NCBI RefSeq assembly: GCF_018362975.1
Contig: NZ_CP074371.1
Coordinates: 4,960,001 to 5,024,000 of the forward strand
DNA: 64,000 nt
Direction: 5' to 3'
Source of the DNA: Nocardia tengchongensis
GTDB taxonomy: Bacteria > Actinomycetota > Actinomycetes > Mycobacteriales > Mycobacteriaceae
Below the pieces are notes generated by a model. It was not told the origin of the DNA. It did not search any database and saw only the letters and a list, made by a program, of their open reading frames with translations. This document shows, piece after piece, positions 1-8,628 of the stretch (position 1 is the first letter of the stretch; each line of letters opens with the position of its first letter). The translations under genes were made by a program, and so were the position numbers.

Positions 1-1009
1 CGATCGCGCACGGCTGCTCACGCCGCGCCGCATGCACCGCGCCCAGCGCCTTGGCCTCGATCATGTCGCCGAGCACCGTCCCGGTGCCGTGCGCCTCGAG
101 GAACGCGACCTGCTCCGCGGCTACTCCGGCCCGCCGGTACGCCTCGGCCACGACCTGCTGCTGAGCCCACCGATTCGGCGCGGTGATCCCGTTGCTGCGA
201 CCGTCGTTGTTCACCGCGCTCCCCGCGATCAGCGCATAAATCGGCAGGCCCGCCGCCCGCGCGTCCGCGAGCCGGCGCAGCACCAGCACCCCGACGCCCT
301 CGCCGCGGCCGATCCCGTCGGCCTTGCCGCTGAACGGTTTACAACGTCCGCCCGGCGCGGACAGGCCCGCCTGCGTGTAGAAGACATTGAGCGCGGGCGT
401 CACCGTGATGTTGACGCCGGCGGCGAGGGCTTGATCGCACTCGCCGGCCCGCAACGCGACGCAGGCTTGGTGGACCGCGACCAGCGACGACGAGCACGCG
501 GTGTCGACCGCCATGCTCGGACCCTTCAGATCGAACTGATAGTTGATCCGGTTGGCGGTCATGAAATAGCCGTTGCCCGAACCGATTTGCGGAGTGATCC
601 GCTGGTAGTCACGCATCTGCACGGTGGCCCATTCGTTGGCCATGACACCGACGAACACTCCGGTGTTCGAGCCCGCCTGTCCGCGCGGGTCCAGGGTGGC
701 GTCCTCGAACGCCCGCCACGCGGACTGCAGCAGCAGGCGCTGTTGGGGGTCCATCGCTTCCGCCTCGCGCGGGGCGATGCCGAAGAACTCGTTGTCGAAA
801 GCGTCGGCGTCGGTGAGGAAGCCGCCGGTGCGGTTGTTGACCTTGCCCGGCCCGCCCGCAGGATCGTGGAAATCGGCCGTGCGCCAGCGGTTTCCGGGCA
901 CTTCGGTGATCGCGTCGCCGCCCGCCATCAGCAGCGCCCACAGCGCCTCCGGGTCCGGTGCTTGCGGAAAGCGGCAGTCGATCCCGACGATCGCGATCGC
1001 GTCGCTCAT
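1..1009 (-). CDS. Type I polyketide synthase, N-terminal ketosynthase domain (partial)
   Basis: The open frame starts at an ATG at 1009 and runs off the left edge of the window, so only about 336 residues of a larger protein are visible. It opens with MSDAIAIVGIDCRFPQAPDP, the usual start of a modular PKS ketosynthase. The active-site stretch DTACSSSLVAVH (Cys near position 498) and the first catalytic His in EAHGTGT are present, so the condensing site looks intact as far as it can be seen. The start overlaps the ACP stop by four bases (ATGA), so the two are translationally coupled. With FAAL and ACP upstream it should extend an acyl chain loaded by them. Domains after the KS, and therefore the product, cannot be seen. 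Confidence 0.9.
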   Translation of the reverse strand, partial: MSDAIAIVGIDCRFPQAPDPEALWALLMAGGDAITEVPGNRWRTADFHDPAGGPGKVNNRTGGFLTDADAFDNEFFGIAPREAEAMDPQQRLLLQSAWRAFEDATLDPRGQAGSNTGVFVGVMANEWATVQMRDYQRITPQIGSGNGYFMTANRINYQFDLKGPSMAVDTACSSSLVAVHQACVALRAGECDQALAAGVNITVTPALNVFYTQAGLSAPGGRCKPFSGKADGIGRGEGVGVLVLRRLADARAAGLPIYALIAGSAVNNDGRSNGITAPNRWAQQQVVAEAYRRAGVAAEQVAFLEAHGTGTVLGDMIEAKALGAVHAARREQPCAI

Positions 1010-1287
1010 GCCGCGTACCCGGTCCGGTCGGCGGCCTCGGCGATGATGTACGCACCGAGTTCGCGGATCGTCGGGTAATCGAAGACGACGGTCGGATCAA
1101 CGTCGATGTCCCACTCGAATTCGATCTCGCCGCACAGGTTCACCGCCGACACCGAATCCAGGCCCAGTTCGGCCAGCGGCACGGCGGGGTCGACAGTGGC
1201 CGGAGCGCAGCCCAGGTACTTGGCCACCCGGGCGGTGAGCCAGTCCACCGCAACGTCATTCCGATGGGCGGGCACGATCGGTCTCAT
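1006..1287 (-). CDS. Acyl carrier protein
   Basis: A 93-residue free-standing carrier protein. The motif LGLDSVSAVNL contains the Ser that would receive 4'-phosphopantetheine, followed by an acidic helix typical of ACPs. I chose the ATG at 1287 because AGGAG lies 9 bases upstream at 1297-1301; an upstream ATG at 1308 would add seven residues without a comparable ribosome binding site. It lies 36 bases after the FAAL stop and overlaps the ketosynthase start by ATGA. The expected job is to accept the acyl group activated by the FAAL and pass it to the ketosynthase. Dedicated ACPs beside FAALs are known in actinobacterial lipopeptide and polyketide clusters. Confidence 0.9.
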   Translation of the reverse strand: MRPIVPAHRNDVAVDWLTARVAKYLGCAPATVDPAVPLAELGLDSVSAVNLCGEIEFEWDIDVDPTVVFDYPTIRELGAYIIAEAADRTGYAA

Positions 1288-1323
1288 CAGTGGTATCTCC
1301 TGAGTCATTCGAGGGCCTGTCCG

Positions 1324-3069
1324 TCAGTGCGCGACGAGCACGCCGGCCCGCACCCGTTGAACCGATGGTTCGATCTCCTCGTGCAGCACCCCGTCGACGA
1401 CATTGCCGAGGAACGCGGATCGCATCGAGTTGCGTTGCACCTTGCCGCTGGTGGTGCGGTGGACCGCGCGATGTTCGACCAGCACCACATTCGGGGCCGG
1501 GAGACCGAAGCCGCGAGCCACCTGCGACCTGATGCGGGCCGACAGCTCGGCGATCGGCAACTCGCCCAGCTGCTCGATGCGCACGCCCTGGACCACCAGC
1601 AGGCGTTCCTGGTCCGCGGTGTCGATGGAGAGCACAACCCCCGGCGCGTCGGCGACGGCCCGATGCGCGTCGCGCACCGCCTCTTCGATGTCCTGCGGAT
1701 ACAGATTGCGGCCGTTCACGATGATCAGATCCCCGAGCCGCCCGGTGATGAACAGTTCGCCGTCCAGGAGTGCGCCGAGGTCGCCGGTCCGCAGGTACGG
1801 CCCCGCACCCTCGGTGCGGGCCTCGAACCGGTCGCGGGTGTCGTCCAGCCGATTCCAATAGCCTTGCGCCACACTCGATCCACCGATCCAGATCTCGCCG
1901 ATGTGACCGTCCGGCAGGGTGCGCAGGCTGACCGGATCCACGATGCGCAGGTCCAGGCCGGTGACCGCCGCGCCGCAGCCCACCAGGCGGGTCCCGGGTC
2001 CGGCGACGAGCCGATTGCGTTCCAGCGCTGCGGAATCCACGTCGAGGTACACCGGCGGCCGCCCGGGGCGCGCCGCGGTGGCCATCAGGGTGACCTCCGC
2101 CATGCCGTACGCCGCGAAGAACGCGTCGGAGCTGAAGCCCGCGGGAGCCAGGCGCTCGATCACCGCGTCCAGGGTGCGGGGGCGGATGGGTTCGGCGCCG
2201 GTCAGCGCCACCCGCAGCGAAGTCAGGTCGAGTTCGGCCAGTTGGGCATCCGTCACCCGCCGGGCGAGCAGGTCGTAGCCGAAGTTCGGCCCCATCGTCA
2301 CGTGGCCGCGGTAGTGGTCGATCGCTTCGAGCAGAAGCACGGGACGCTTCAAGAAGGTGATCGGCGACATGTAGACCAGGCTCGCGCCCGCGTACATCGG
2401 CTGCAGCAGCATGCCGATCAGACCCATGTCGTGAAAATGCGGCAGCCAGCCGACGACGACATCGGCGGGACCGGTGCCGACCGCGGCGGAGATGGCCGCC
2501 TGATTGTGCACAAGATTGCGGTGCGAAACCGCCACGCCCTTGGGGGTACTGGTCGAACCGGAGGTGTACTGCAGGAACGCGATCGTCTCGCCGGTGATGC
2601 CGGGCATGACCCAGGCGTACGGATCGCCGAGCGACTCGGCGTCGGTCGCCGCCACCGCGACGGTGTCCGACCCGTTCCGCGCACTCAGCCACGCGGCCAC
2701 GGACGCGCCGAGTTCGGTGGTGGTGAGGACGAGCCGGACATCGGCGTCGTCGAGCATGCCCGCGACGCGCGCCATGCTGCGCGCATCCGTCGGCACCGGC
2801 GCCGGAACCGCGATCACCCCGGCGTACAGGCAGCCGAGAAAGGCGCGCAGGAACTCGGGTCCCGGTGGGTAGAGCAGCAGCACCGGCCGATCGGACTCGG
2901 TGCGGTGGGTGAGCCACTCCGCGAGCGCCCGGGCGTCCCGGTCCAGTTCGCGGTAGGTCGCGACGTCCTCGACCAGTTCACGCCCCGCCTCACGCAGGTA
3001 GGTGTACGCCCTGGTGTCGCCGAAGGTTTCGACTCGAGCGCGAAAGTGTGCGACGAAGGTGGATTGCAT
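1324..3069 (-). CDS. Fatty acyl-AMP ligase (FAAL), adenylate-forming
   Basis: About 581 residues from the ATG at 3069. An adenylate-forming enzyme with the ATP-binding signature YTSGSTSTPKGVAVSHRN, the HFHDMGLIG segment and RTGDLG near the C-terminal subdomain. This resembles FadD32/FAAL enzymes, which activate fatty acids as acyl-adenylates and hand them to an ACP rather than to CoA. The gene order FAAL, ACP, KS supports an ACP acceptor. The frame stays open to 3150, but the segment before the chosen Met does not look like FAAL sequence. No strong ribosome binding site is visible at the start. It appears to be the first gene of a leftward operon. Confidence 0.88.
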   Translation of the reverse strand: MQSTFVAHFRARVETFGDTRAYTYLREAGRELVEDVATYRELDRDARALAEWLTHRTESDRPVLLLYPPGPEFLRAFLGCLYAGVIAVPAPVPTDARSMARVAGMLDDADVRLVLTTTELGASVAAWLSARNGSDTVAVAATDAESLGDPYAWVMPGITGETIAFLQYTSGSTSTPKGVAVSHRNLVHNQAAISAAVGTGPADVVVGWLPHFHDMGLIGMLLQPMYAGASLVYMSPITFLKRPVLLLEAIDHYRGHVTMGPNFGYDLLARRVTDAQLAELDLTSLRVALTGAEPIRPRTLDAVIERLAPAGFSSDAFFAAYGMAEVTLMATAARPGRPPVYLDVDSAALERNRLVAGPGTRLVGCGAAVTGLDLRIVDPVSLRTLPDGHIGEIWIGGSSVAQGYWNRLDDTRDRFEARTEGAGPYLRTGDLGALLDGELFITGRLGDLIIVNGRNLYPQDIEEAVRDAHRAVADAPGVVLSIDTADQERLLVVQGVRIEQLGELPIAELSARIRSQVARGFGLPAPNVVLVEHRAVHRTTSGKVQRNSMRSAFLGNVVDGVLHEEIEPSVQRVRAGVLVAH

Positions 3070-3449
3070 CTGGTAATCGTGACCGTGCAAATCCCCCGCA
3101 AATAGACACCTAGGTGGTAAAACAACCCCACCCTTGGAGGACGCGGCCACCTCCGAAGGGGTGCGCCGACCGGGCGTAGGTCCGGCTCCAACGGGCCTTT
3201 CACGACGTCGCCGACAAAGGAAGCGGCGTAGCTCGGGTTTTACCGGATTTCTCTAATTTACCATCGTGCCAATGCATTTCATCGATGCCAGATCGTGGAC
3301 GACGCCGCAAGTCCTATTGACAAAACGTTGGCATAACTTTTGAATTGCGACGGCTCGGAACCCGGCATACGCCACTTGCCGACCAGCGACGTTCGTGGCA
3401 CCGTATACGACGGTTTGACTCAGTTCAGCTCACAACGAGGAGTTTGGAA
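3070..3449. other. Divergent intergenic region
   Basis: About 380 bases without a convincing gene between the leftward FAAL operon and the rightward glycosyltransferase. It has more A+T than its surroundings, as expected of a promoter region. The only element I can support is the sigma-70-like promoter at 3317-3345 facing the glycosyltransferase. Confidence 0.6.
3317..3345 (+). promoter_or_regulatory. Predicted sigma-70-type promoter of the glycosyltransferase operon
   Basis: A perfect TTGACA hexamer at 3317-3322 is followed after 17 bases by TTGAAT at 3340-3345 (four of six matches to TATAAT). Transcription would start near 3352 and leave a leader of roughly 100 bases before the ATG at 3450. 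This also argues against the longer frame that opens at 3345. Confidence 0.5.
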
Positions 3450-4691
3450 ATGAGGAACAACCTTTCTTTCGATGCTTCGATCGAGAACGCATTCGATTTT
3501 CTGCAGGTTCAGCCCGACAATTCCGCCCAGCACCTGGCGGCGAATTCCCGGAACCGACCTCTGCATATCGTTCTCGTTGCGCCGCCGTACTTCGACATCC
3601 CGCCGGTGGGTTACGGCGGCGTCGAGGCCGTCGTCGCCACCCTGGCCGACGAGCTGGTCGATCAGGGGCATCGAGTCACCTTGCTCGGCGCCGGCCGGGC
3701 CGGCACCAAGGCCACCTTCATCCGGGTCTGGGACGAGGTGATGACCAAACGCCTGGGCGAGCCGTATCCGGAGATCGTCAATGCCATGAAGGCCTGGCAG
3801 ATCATCGAGCGACTACACGCCGAGGACCCCATCGACGTCATCCACGACCACACCTTCGCCGGCCCCGGCAACGCGCCCGCGTACCGGATGCTGGGGATTC
3901 CCACCGTCGTCACCGTGCACGGCCCGGTCGACCCCGAGATGTTCGAGTACTACGGGTCCTTCGACCACAGTGTGCGACTGGTGGCGATCAGTGACCGGCA
4001 GCGCTCGCTGGCGCCCGACCTGAACTGGATCGGCCGCGTCCACAACGCGATTCGGCCCTCGGAGTGGCCCTTCCGCACCGAAAAGCTCGACTACGCCCTG
4101 TTCCTGGGCCGCTACGCCCCCTACAAGGGACCCCACCTGGCGCTCGAGGCCGCGCACGCCGCCGGTCTGCGCCTGGTACTGGCGGGCAAGCTGAACGAAC
4201 CGCCCGAGCACGAGTTCTTCGCGAAGTCCATCACGCCGTTGCTCACCGACACCGACGAGGTGTTCGGCGAGGCCGACGCGACCGCGAAACGCCACCTACT
4301 CGCCGGGGCGCGCTGCCTTTTGTTCCCGATTCGGTGGGAAGAACCCTTCGGCATTGTCATGATCGAGGCCATGGTCTGTGGCACCCCGGTGATCGCACTG
4401 CGCGGCGGCGCGGTGGAAGAAGTCGTCGAACACGGCGTGACCGGATGGATCTGCGACGATCCGTCCGAATTGCCCGGTTTCATCGCGCGCGCCGATGAGA
4501 TCGACCCCCACGCCTGCCGCGATCGGGTCGAAAGACTGTTCTCCACCGACCTGTTCGCGCAAGGCTACGAAGCCGCCTACCGCGACGCGATCCGCATGGC
4601 GGCCGAACGCGCCGGGCACACCTCGGTGCGGGTGCGGCTCCCCGGGGCCGGGCGGGTCCTCAGCACCCAGGTGCCGGGCGGTCACGCGTGA
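3450..4691 (+). CDS. Glycosyltransferase family 4 protein
   Basis: 413 residues. The frame is open from 3345, but the ATG at 3450 has GAGGAG at 3437-3442 and is the credible start. A GT-B fold is indicated by the N-terminal glycine-rich PPVGYGGVEAVVATLADEL stretch. A GT4-type donor-site motif EEPFGIVMIEAM, with the two spaced Glu residues, is followed by CGTPVIALRGGAVEEVVEHG. The acceptor and nucleotide sugar cannot be deduced. The stop overlaps the GTG start of the debranching-type glucosidase (GTGA), so the two are almost certainly one operon acting on a common glucan or glycoside. Confidence 0.85.
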   Translation: MRNNLSFDASIENAFDFLQVQPDNSAQHLAANSRNRPLHIVLVAPPYFDIPPVGYGGVEAVVATLADELVDQGHRVTLLGAGRAGTKATFIRVWDEVMTKRLGEPYPEIVNAMKAWQIIERLHAEDPIDVIHDHTFAGPGNAPAYRMLGIPTVVTVHGPVDPEMFEYYGSFDHSVRLVAISDRQRSLAPDLNWIGRVHNAIRPSEWPFRTEKLDYALFLGRYAPYKGPHLALEAAHAAGLRLVLAGKLNEPPEHEFFAKSITPLLTDTDEVFGEADATAKRHLLAGARCLLFPIRWEEPFGIVMIEAMVCGTPVIALRGGAVEEVVEHGVTGWICDDPSELPGFIARADEIDPHACRDRVERLFSTDLFAQGYEAAYRDAIRMAAERAGHTSVRVRLPGAGRVLSTQVPGGHA

Positions 4692-6787
4692 GTGTCTTCA
4701 ATGCCGGACCGCCGGTTCTCATCGAGGGTGGCTCAGGTGTGGTCACCCTCGTCGAGGCCGGCACCTTCTGCCTGTCCGACCAGCTCGGCGATATTCACCC
4801 CGGCACCGCGCACGGCCTGTTCTACCGGGACGCGCGCATCCTCACCCGCTGGGTGGTGCGCGTGGACGGCGCTTCGCCGGAACAGCTTTCGGTGGTGGTG
4901 CGCGAACCGTTCCAGGCCCGGTTCGTCGCGCGCAAGCCGCCACCGCACGGTGTCGCCGATGCGACGGTGCTGATCCAGCGCCGTCGCATCGTCGGCGAGG
5001 GGATGCAGGAGATCATCAGCGTGCTCAACCTCGGCGACGAGGACACCGCCCTGACGGTGGCCCTCGACGCCGAGGCCGATTTCGCGGATCTGTTCGCGGT
5101 CAAGGAGGGTCGCGCCGGCGGTGGCGGCGCCGAGTCGACCGCCACCGAGCAGGCCCTGCGCATCACCGACCGCGGCCAGCAGGGGCGCGGCATCATCATC
5201 ACCGCCACCGAGGACCCCGAATTCCAGCCGGGATCGCTGACCTGGCAGGTGCTGATACCCGCGCACGGCAGCTGGCAGACGGTGGTGCACTGCCAGCCGA
5301 TCGAGGACCATCGCGCCGTTCCGATGAACTTCGCAGACGGCGACGAGGAGCACCCGGAGGGCAAGATCCGGCGCTGGCGCGCCAGCACCACCTCGCTCAC
5401 CGCGACCGGCGCCGGTCTCAACACGATTCTGCAGCGCACCGAAACCGACCTGGGCGCACTGCGTCTCGACGACCCCTCCGACGGCACCTCCTACGTGGCG
5501 GCGGGCGCGCCCTGGTTCATGGCGCTGTTCGGCCGTGACAGTCTGCTCACCTCCTGGATGGCCCTGCTACTGGATTCGGACCTGGCGCTGGGAACTCTGC
5601 GCCAGCTGGCCAAACTTCAAGGCACCGAGAGCAATCCGATCACCGAGGAGGAGCCCGGCCGGATCATGCACGAGCGGCGCTACGGGCCCGGCAGCGATCG
5701 GGTGCTCGGCGGCACCGTGTACTACGGCACCGCCGACGCGACCCCGCTGTTCGTGATGCTGCTCGCCGAATGTCATCGCTGGGGTGTCGGTTCCGCGGCC
5801 GTGCGCGAACTGTTGCCGGCCGCCGATGCGGCGCTGGCCTGGATCGACACCGACGCCGACCTCGACGGCGACGGCTTCGTCGAGTACCGGCGCAAGACCG
5901 ACCGCGGGCTGGCCAACCAAGGGTGGAAGGACAGCTGGGACGCCATCAGCTTCGCCGACGGCCGCCTCGCCGACCCGCCGATCGCGCTGTGCGAGGTGCA
6001 GGGCTACGTGTACGCCGCCCGGATCGGCCGCGCGGAACTGGCCGAAGAGGCCGGCGACCACGCGCTCGCCGCCCGGCTGCGCACCCAGGCCGCCGACCTC
6101 AAAGACCGTTTCGACGAGGCGTTCTGGCTGCCGAAGAGCAACTGCTACGCCATGGCGCTGGACGGCGCGAAGCAGCCCGTCGATGTCGGATCCAGCAACC
6201 CCGGCCACTGTCTGTGGACCGGCATCGTGCCCGACGAACGCGCCGCGGAACTGATCGAGCGGCTCGCCGCGGCCGATCTCAACAGCGGATTCGGTTTGCG
6301 CACACTGTCTTCCACCGCCCGGCGCTTCAACCCCATGGGCTATCACACCGGTTCGGTCTGGCCGCACGACACGGCCATCGCCGTGGCCGGTCTCATGCGC
6401 TACGGCCACATCCCCGGCGCCATCGACCTGGCCGTGAAACTCGCCAGCGGCCTGCTCGAGGCCATCCAGGAATTCGGCGCCCGCCCCCCGGAACTGTTCT
6501 GCGGCTTCGCCCGCACCGAATTCAGTTCCCCGGTGCCCTATCCCACCTCGTGCTCGCCGCAGGCCTGGGCCAGCGCCGCGCCCCTGCTGCTCATGCGGTC
6601 GTTCCTGGGACTGATGCCCGACGTCCCCAACCGCACCCTCACCATCGCGCCCCGCCTGCCCGACCGCGCGGGCACGATCCGGCTCGCCGACCTCCGGCTC
6701 GGCCCCGCCACCATCACCATCGAGGCCTGCGGCAAGGAAGCGAAAGTCCAGGGCCTGCCGGCGGATTGGCAGCTGAACCGGAAGTAG
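4688..6787 (+). CDS. Amylo-alpha-1,6-glucosidase / glycogen debranching family protein
   Basis: 699 residues from a GTG that overlaps the preceding stop. The N-terminal part (about residues 1-220) matches the beta-rich N-terminal domain of bacterial glycogen debranching proteins (GLFYRDARILTRW). The rest looks like an (alpha/alpha)6 glucosidase barrel with FGRDSLLTSW, NQGWKDSWDAI and GSVWPHDTAIAVAGLMRYG, including candidate acidic catalytic residues. Enzymes of this type are thought to hydrolyse alpha-glucosidic branches in the cytoplasm. The family is broad and often only annotated by similarity, so the exact substrate is uncertain. Coupling to the GT4 suggests a joint role in glucan metabolism. 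Confidence 0.85.
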   Translation: MSVFNAGPPVLIEGGSGVVTLVEAGTFCLSDQLGDIHPGTAHGLFYRDARILTRWVVRVDGASPEQLSVVVREPFQARFVARKPPPHGVADATVLIQRRRIVGEGMQEIISVLNLGDEDTALTVALDAEADFADLFAVKEGRAGGGGAESTATEQALRITDRGQQGRGIIITATEDPEFQPGSLTWQVLIPAHGSWQTVVHCQPIEDHRAVPMNFADGDEEHPEGKIRRWRASTTSLTATGAGLNTILQRTETDLGALRLDDPSDGTSYVAAGAPWFMALFGRDSLLTSWMALLLDSDLALGTLRQLAKLQGTESNPITEEEPGRIMHERRYGPGSDRVLGGTVYYGTADATPLFVMLLAECHRWGVGSAAVRELLPAADAALAWIDTDADLDGDGFVEYRRKTDRGLANQGWKDSWDAISFADGRLADPPIALCEVQGYVYAARIGRAELAEEAGDHALAARLRTQAADLKDRFDEAFWLPKSNCYAMALDGAKQPVDVGSSNPGHCLWTGIVPDERAAELIERLAAADLNSGFGLRTLSSTARRFNPMGYHTGSVWPHDTAIAVAGLMRYGHIPGAIDLAVKLASGLLEAIQEFGARPPELFCGFARTEFSSPVPYPTSCSPQAWASAAPLLLMRSFLGLMPDVPNRTLTIAPRLPDRAGTIRLADLRLGPATITIEACGKEAKVQGLPADWQLNRK

Positions 6788-6796
6788 CGGGTTCGG

Positions 6797-8194
6797 CTAG
6801 GCCGCGACCGGCGTGCGCGATCGGGCACGCTCGGTCGCCGCGGCAGCGACATTCGACGGCACGCTGTCGTGGTGCGCCGGTTCGGGGTTCACCACCTCAC
6901 GCCAGATGGCGGAGGCGCGCAGTTCGCGCAGCCGCAGGCCCGCGATTCGAGTGAGGATCAGGCCGATGACGACGGCGGCGAGGGCGGAGACGGCGCCACC
7001 CGCGGCGAAGCCGACGCGCGGACCGTAGGTGTCGGTGATCCAGCCGACCAGGGGCGCACCGATCGGGGTGCCGCCGGTGAAGACCATCATGAACAGCGCC
7101 ATGACGCGGCCGCGCATGGCCGGGTCGGTGGCCATCTGGATCGAGGAATTCGCGGTCACGTTCACCGTCAGGCCGAACATCCCGATCGGTATGAGCACGA
7201 GCGCGAACAACCAGAAGGACGGGGTCAGCGCGGCCACGATCTCGAGCAGCCCGAAGACCAGCGCCGCCGCGACCAGCATGCGCAGCCGGGAGGTGCCGCG
7301 GCGGGCCGCCAGCAGCGCACCGGCCAGCGAGCCGGCCGCCAGCAGTGCGTTGAGCAGGCCGTAAGTCTGTGCGCCCGAATGGAAGACGGTGTGGGTGAAC
7401 GCCGTGAGCCAGATCGCGAAGTTGAAGCCGAAGGTGCCGATGAAGCCGACCAGCACGATCGGCCAGAGCAGCTCGGGCCGGCCCGCGACGTACCGCAGTC
7501 CTTCACGCAGCTGGCCCCGGCCGCGCGGCGTGCGCTCCACCTGACGCAATTCGCTGGTGCGCATCAGCAGCAGGGCCGCGATCGGGGCCACGAACGACAG
7601 CCCGTTGAACACGAACGCGTAGCCGCTGCCGACCGCCCCGATCAGCACACCCGCGACCGCGGGACCGACCAGCCGGGCGGATTGAAAGTTCGCCGAATTC
7701 AAGCTCACCGCGTTCGACAGCTGGTCCGGTCCCACCATCTCCGAGACGAAGGTCTGGCGGGCAGGGTTGTCGACGACGGTCACCAGACCGAGCACGAAAG
7801 CGGTCGCGTAGACATGCCACACCTGCACCTCTCCGGTGAGGGTGAGCACGCCCAGCGCGAGCCCGGTCGCACCCATCGCGGACTGGGTGAACACCAGCAA
7901 CGGCCGCTTGGGCAGCCGGTCGACCAGCACCCCGCCGTAGAGCCCGAACACCAGCATGGGCAGGAACTGCAGCGCCGTCGTGATGCCGACGGCGGCCGCG
8001 GATCCGGTCAGGGTGAGCACCAGCCAGTCCTGCGCGATCCGCTGCATCCAGGTGCCGATATTGGAGATGACCTGACCGGTGAAGAACAAGCGATAGTTGC
8101 GGATTCGCAGGGAGCCGAAGGTGCTGTGCGGGGGAGGAGCATCGCCGGGGGTGTGTCGAACATCGGACTGGGGCGATACGACTCCCGGCCTCAC
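6797..8194 (-). CDS. MFS transporter, EntS/MFS_3-type exporter
   Basis: 465 residues from a GTG with AGGAGG at 8202-8207, eight bases upstream. The sequence is hydrophobic throughout, with about twelve predicted membrane segments. It starts with the FRIRNYRLFFTGQ-type segment (here SLRIRNYRLFFTGQVISNIG) and GTWMQRIAQDWLVLTLTGS, characteristic of the DHA3 / enterobactin-exporter-like group. The loop LVDRLPKRPLL corresponds to the conserved MFS loop between helices 2 and 3. Members export siderophores, drugs or peptides. The IdeR-like box at 8364-8382, about 170 bases upstream, makes iron-controlled siderophore export a reasonable inference. Confidence 0.85.
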   Translation of the reverse strand: MRPGVVSPQSDVRHTPGDAPPPHSTFGSLRIRNYRLFFTGQVISNIGTWMQRIAQDWLVLTLTGSAAAVGITTALQFLPMLVFGLYGGVLVDRLPKRPLLVFTQSAMGATGLALGVLTLTGEVQVWHVYATAFVLGLVTVVDNPARQTFVSEMVGPDQLSNAVSLNSANFQSARLVGPAVAGVLIGAVGSGYAFVFNGLSFVAPIAALLLMRTSELRQVERTPRGRGQLREGLRYVAGRPELLWPIVLVGFIGTFGFNFAIWLTAFTHTVFHSGAQTYGLLNALLAAGSLAGALLAARRGTSRLRMLVAAALVFGLLEIVAALTPSFWLFALVLIPIGMFGLTVNVTANSSIQMATDPAMRGRVMALFMMVFTGGTPIGAPLVGWITDTYGPRVGFAAGGAVSALAAVVIGLILTRIAGLRLRELRASAIWREVVNPEPAHHDSVPSNVAAAATERARSRTPVAA

Positions 8195-8628
8195 AGATCT
8201 GCCTCCTGGGGGTGCGACGGACTACGGGTATGCGGGTCCGCTCCTGAACCGCTACCGCCCGGAGGGGGTGAGAACATATCGCCGGCTCTGCGACAAGATC
8301 GGCAGCAGCACACGCGGCCCGGCAGCTTACGACGTCGTCGGCGTGGCCGGGAATCCCAAATACTTTCCTTAGGCTAACCAATTTGCTGCGCGGATGCTAC
8401 TGATTTTGGCGAGGCTCACAACGGGGGCCGACCTCGATAACTGACGACGGTCAGCACGCGAACGGCATATTCGCTTGCACTGCAATGCATTTCAGGCCGG
8501 ACTCGCGGCGGCCAAACGAGGATAGTGCATCCCGCACGGACCAGGTCGGACATTTGACAAGATCACTCGGAGGGGTTGCAGTGGATCACTCGGAATCGAA
8601 ACGGGCACAGTTGATCGGGGGAAATTCG
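8195..8628. other. Divergent intergenic region with an IdeR-like box
   Basis: 434 bases between the leftward MFS gene and the rightward hydrolase. It holds the MFS ribosome binding site (8202-8207), the iron box at 8364-8382, an upstream alternative GTG for the hydrolase at 8581 and its GGAGGGG at 8569-8575. Nothing else was recognised. Confidence 0.6.
8364..8382. promoter_or_regulatory. IdeR/DtxR-like iron box
   Basis: Bases 8364-8382 match the 19-bp IdeR consensus at 14 positions by my alignment. The uninterrupted core TTAGGCTAACC at 8369-8379 is the best-conserved part of the box. It lies between two divergent genes; on the minus strand the embedded TAGCCT could serve as a -10 element of the MFS exporter. 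Iron-dependent repression of the exporter is inferred. Confidence 0.55.

Noticed and set aside
958..3105. Plus-strand open frame of 715 codons opposite FAAL/ACP
   Set aside because: The minus-strand genes have unmistakable FAAL and ACP motifs; this frame is His/Arg/Gln-rich antisense translation.
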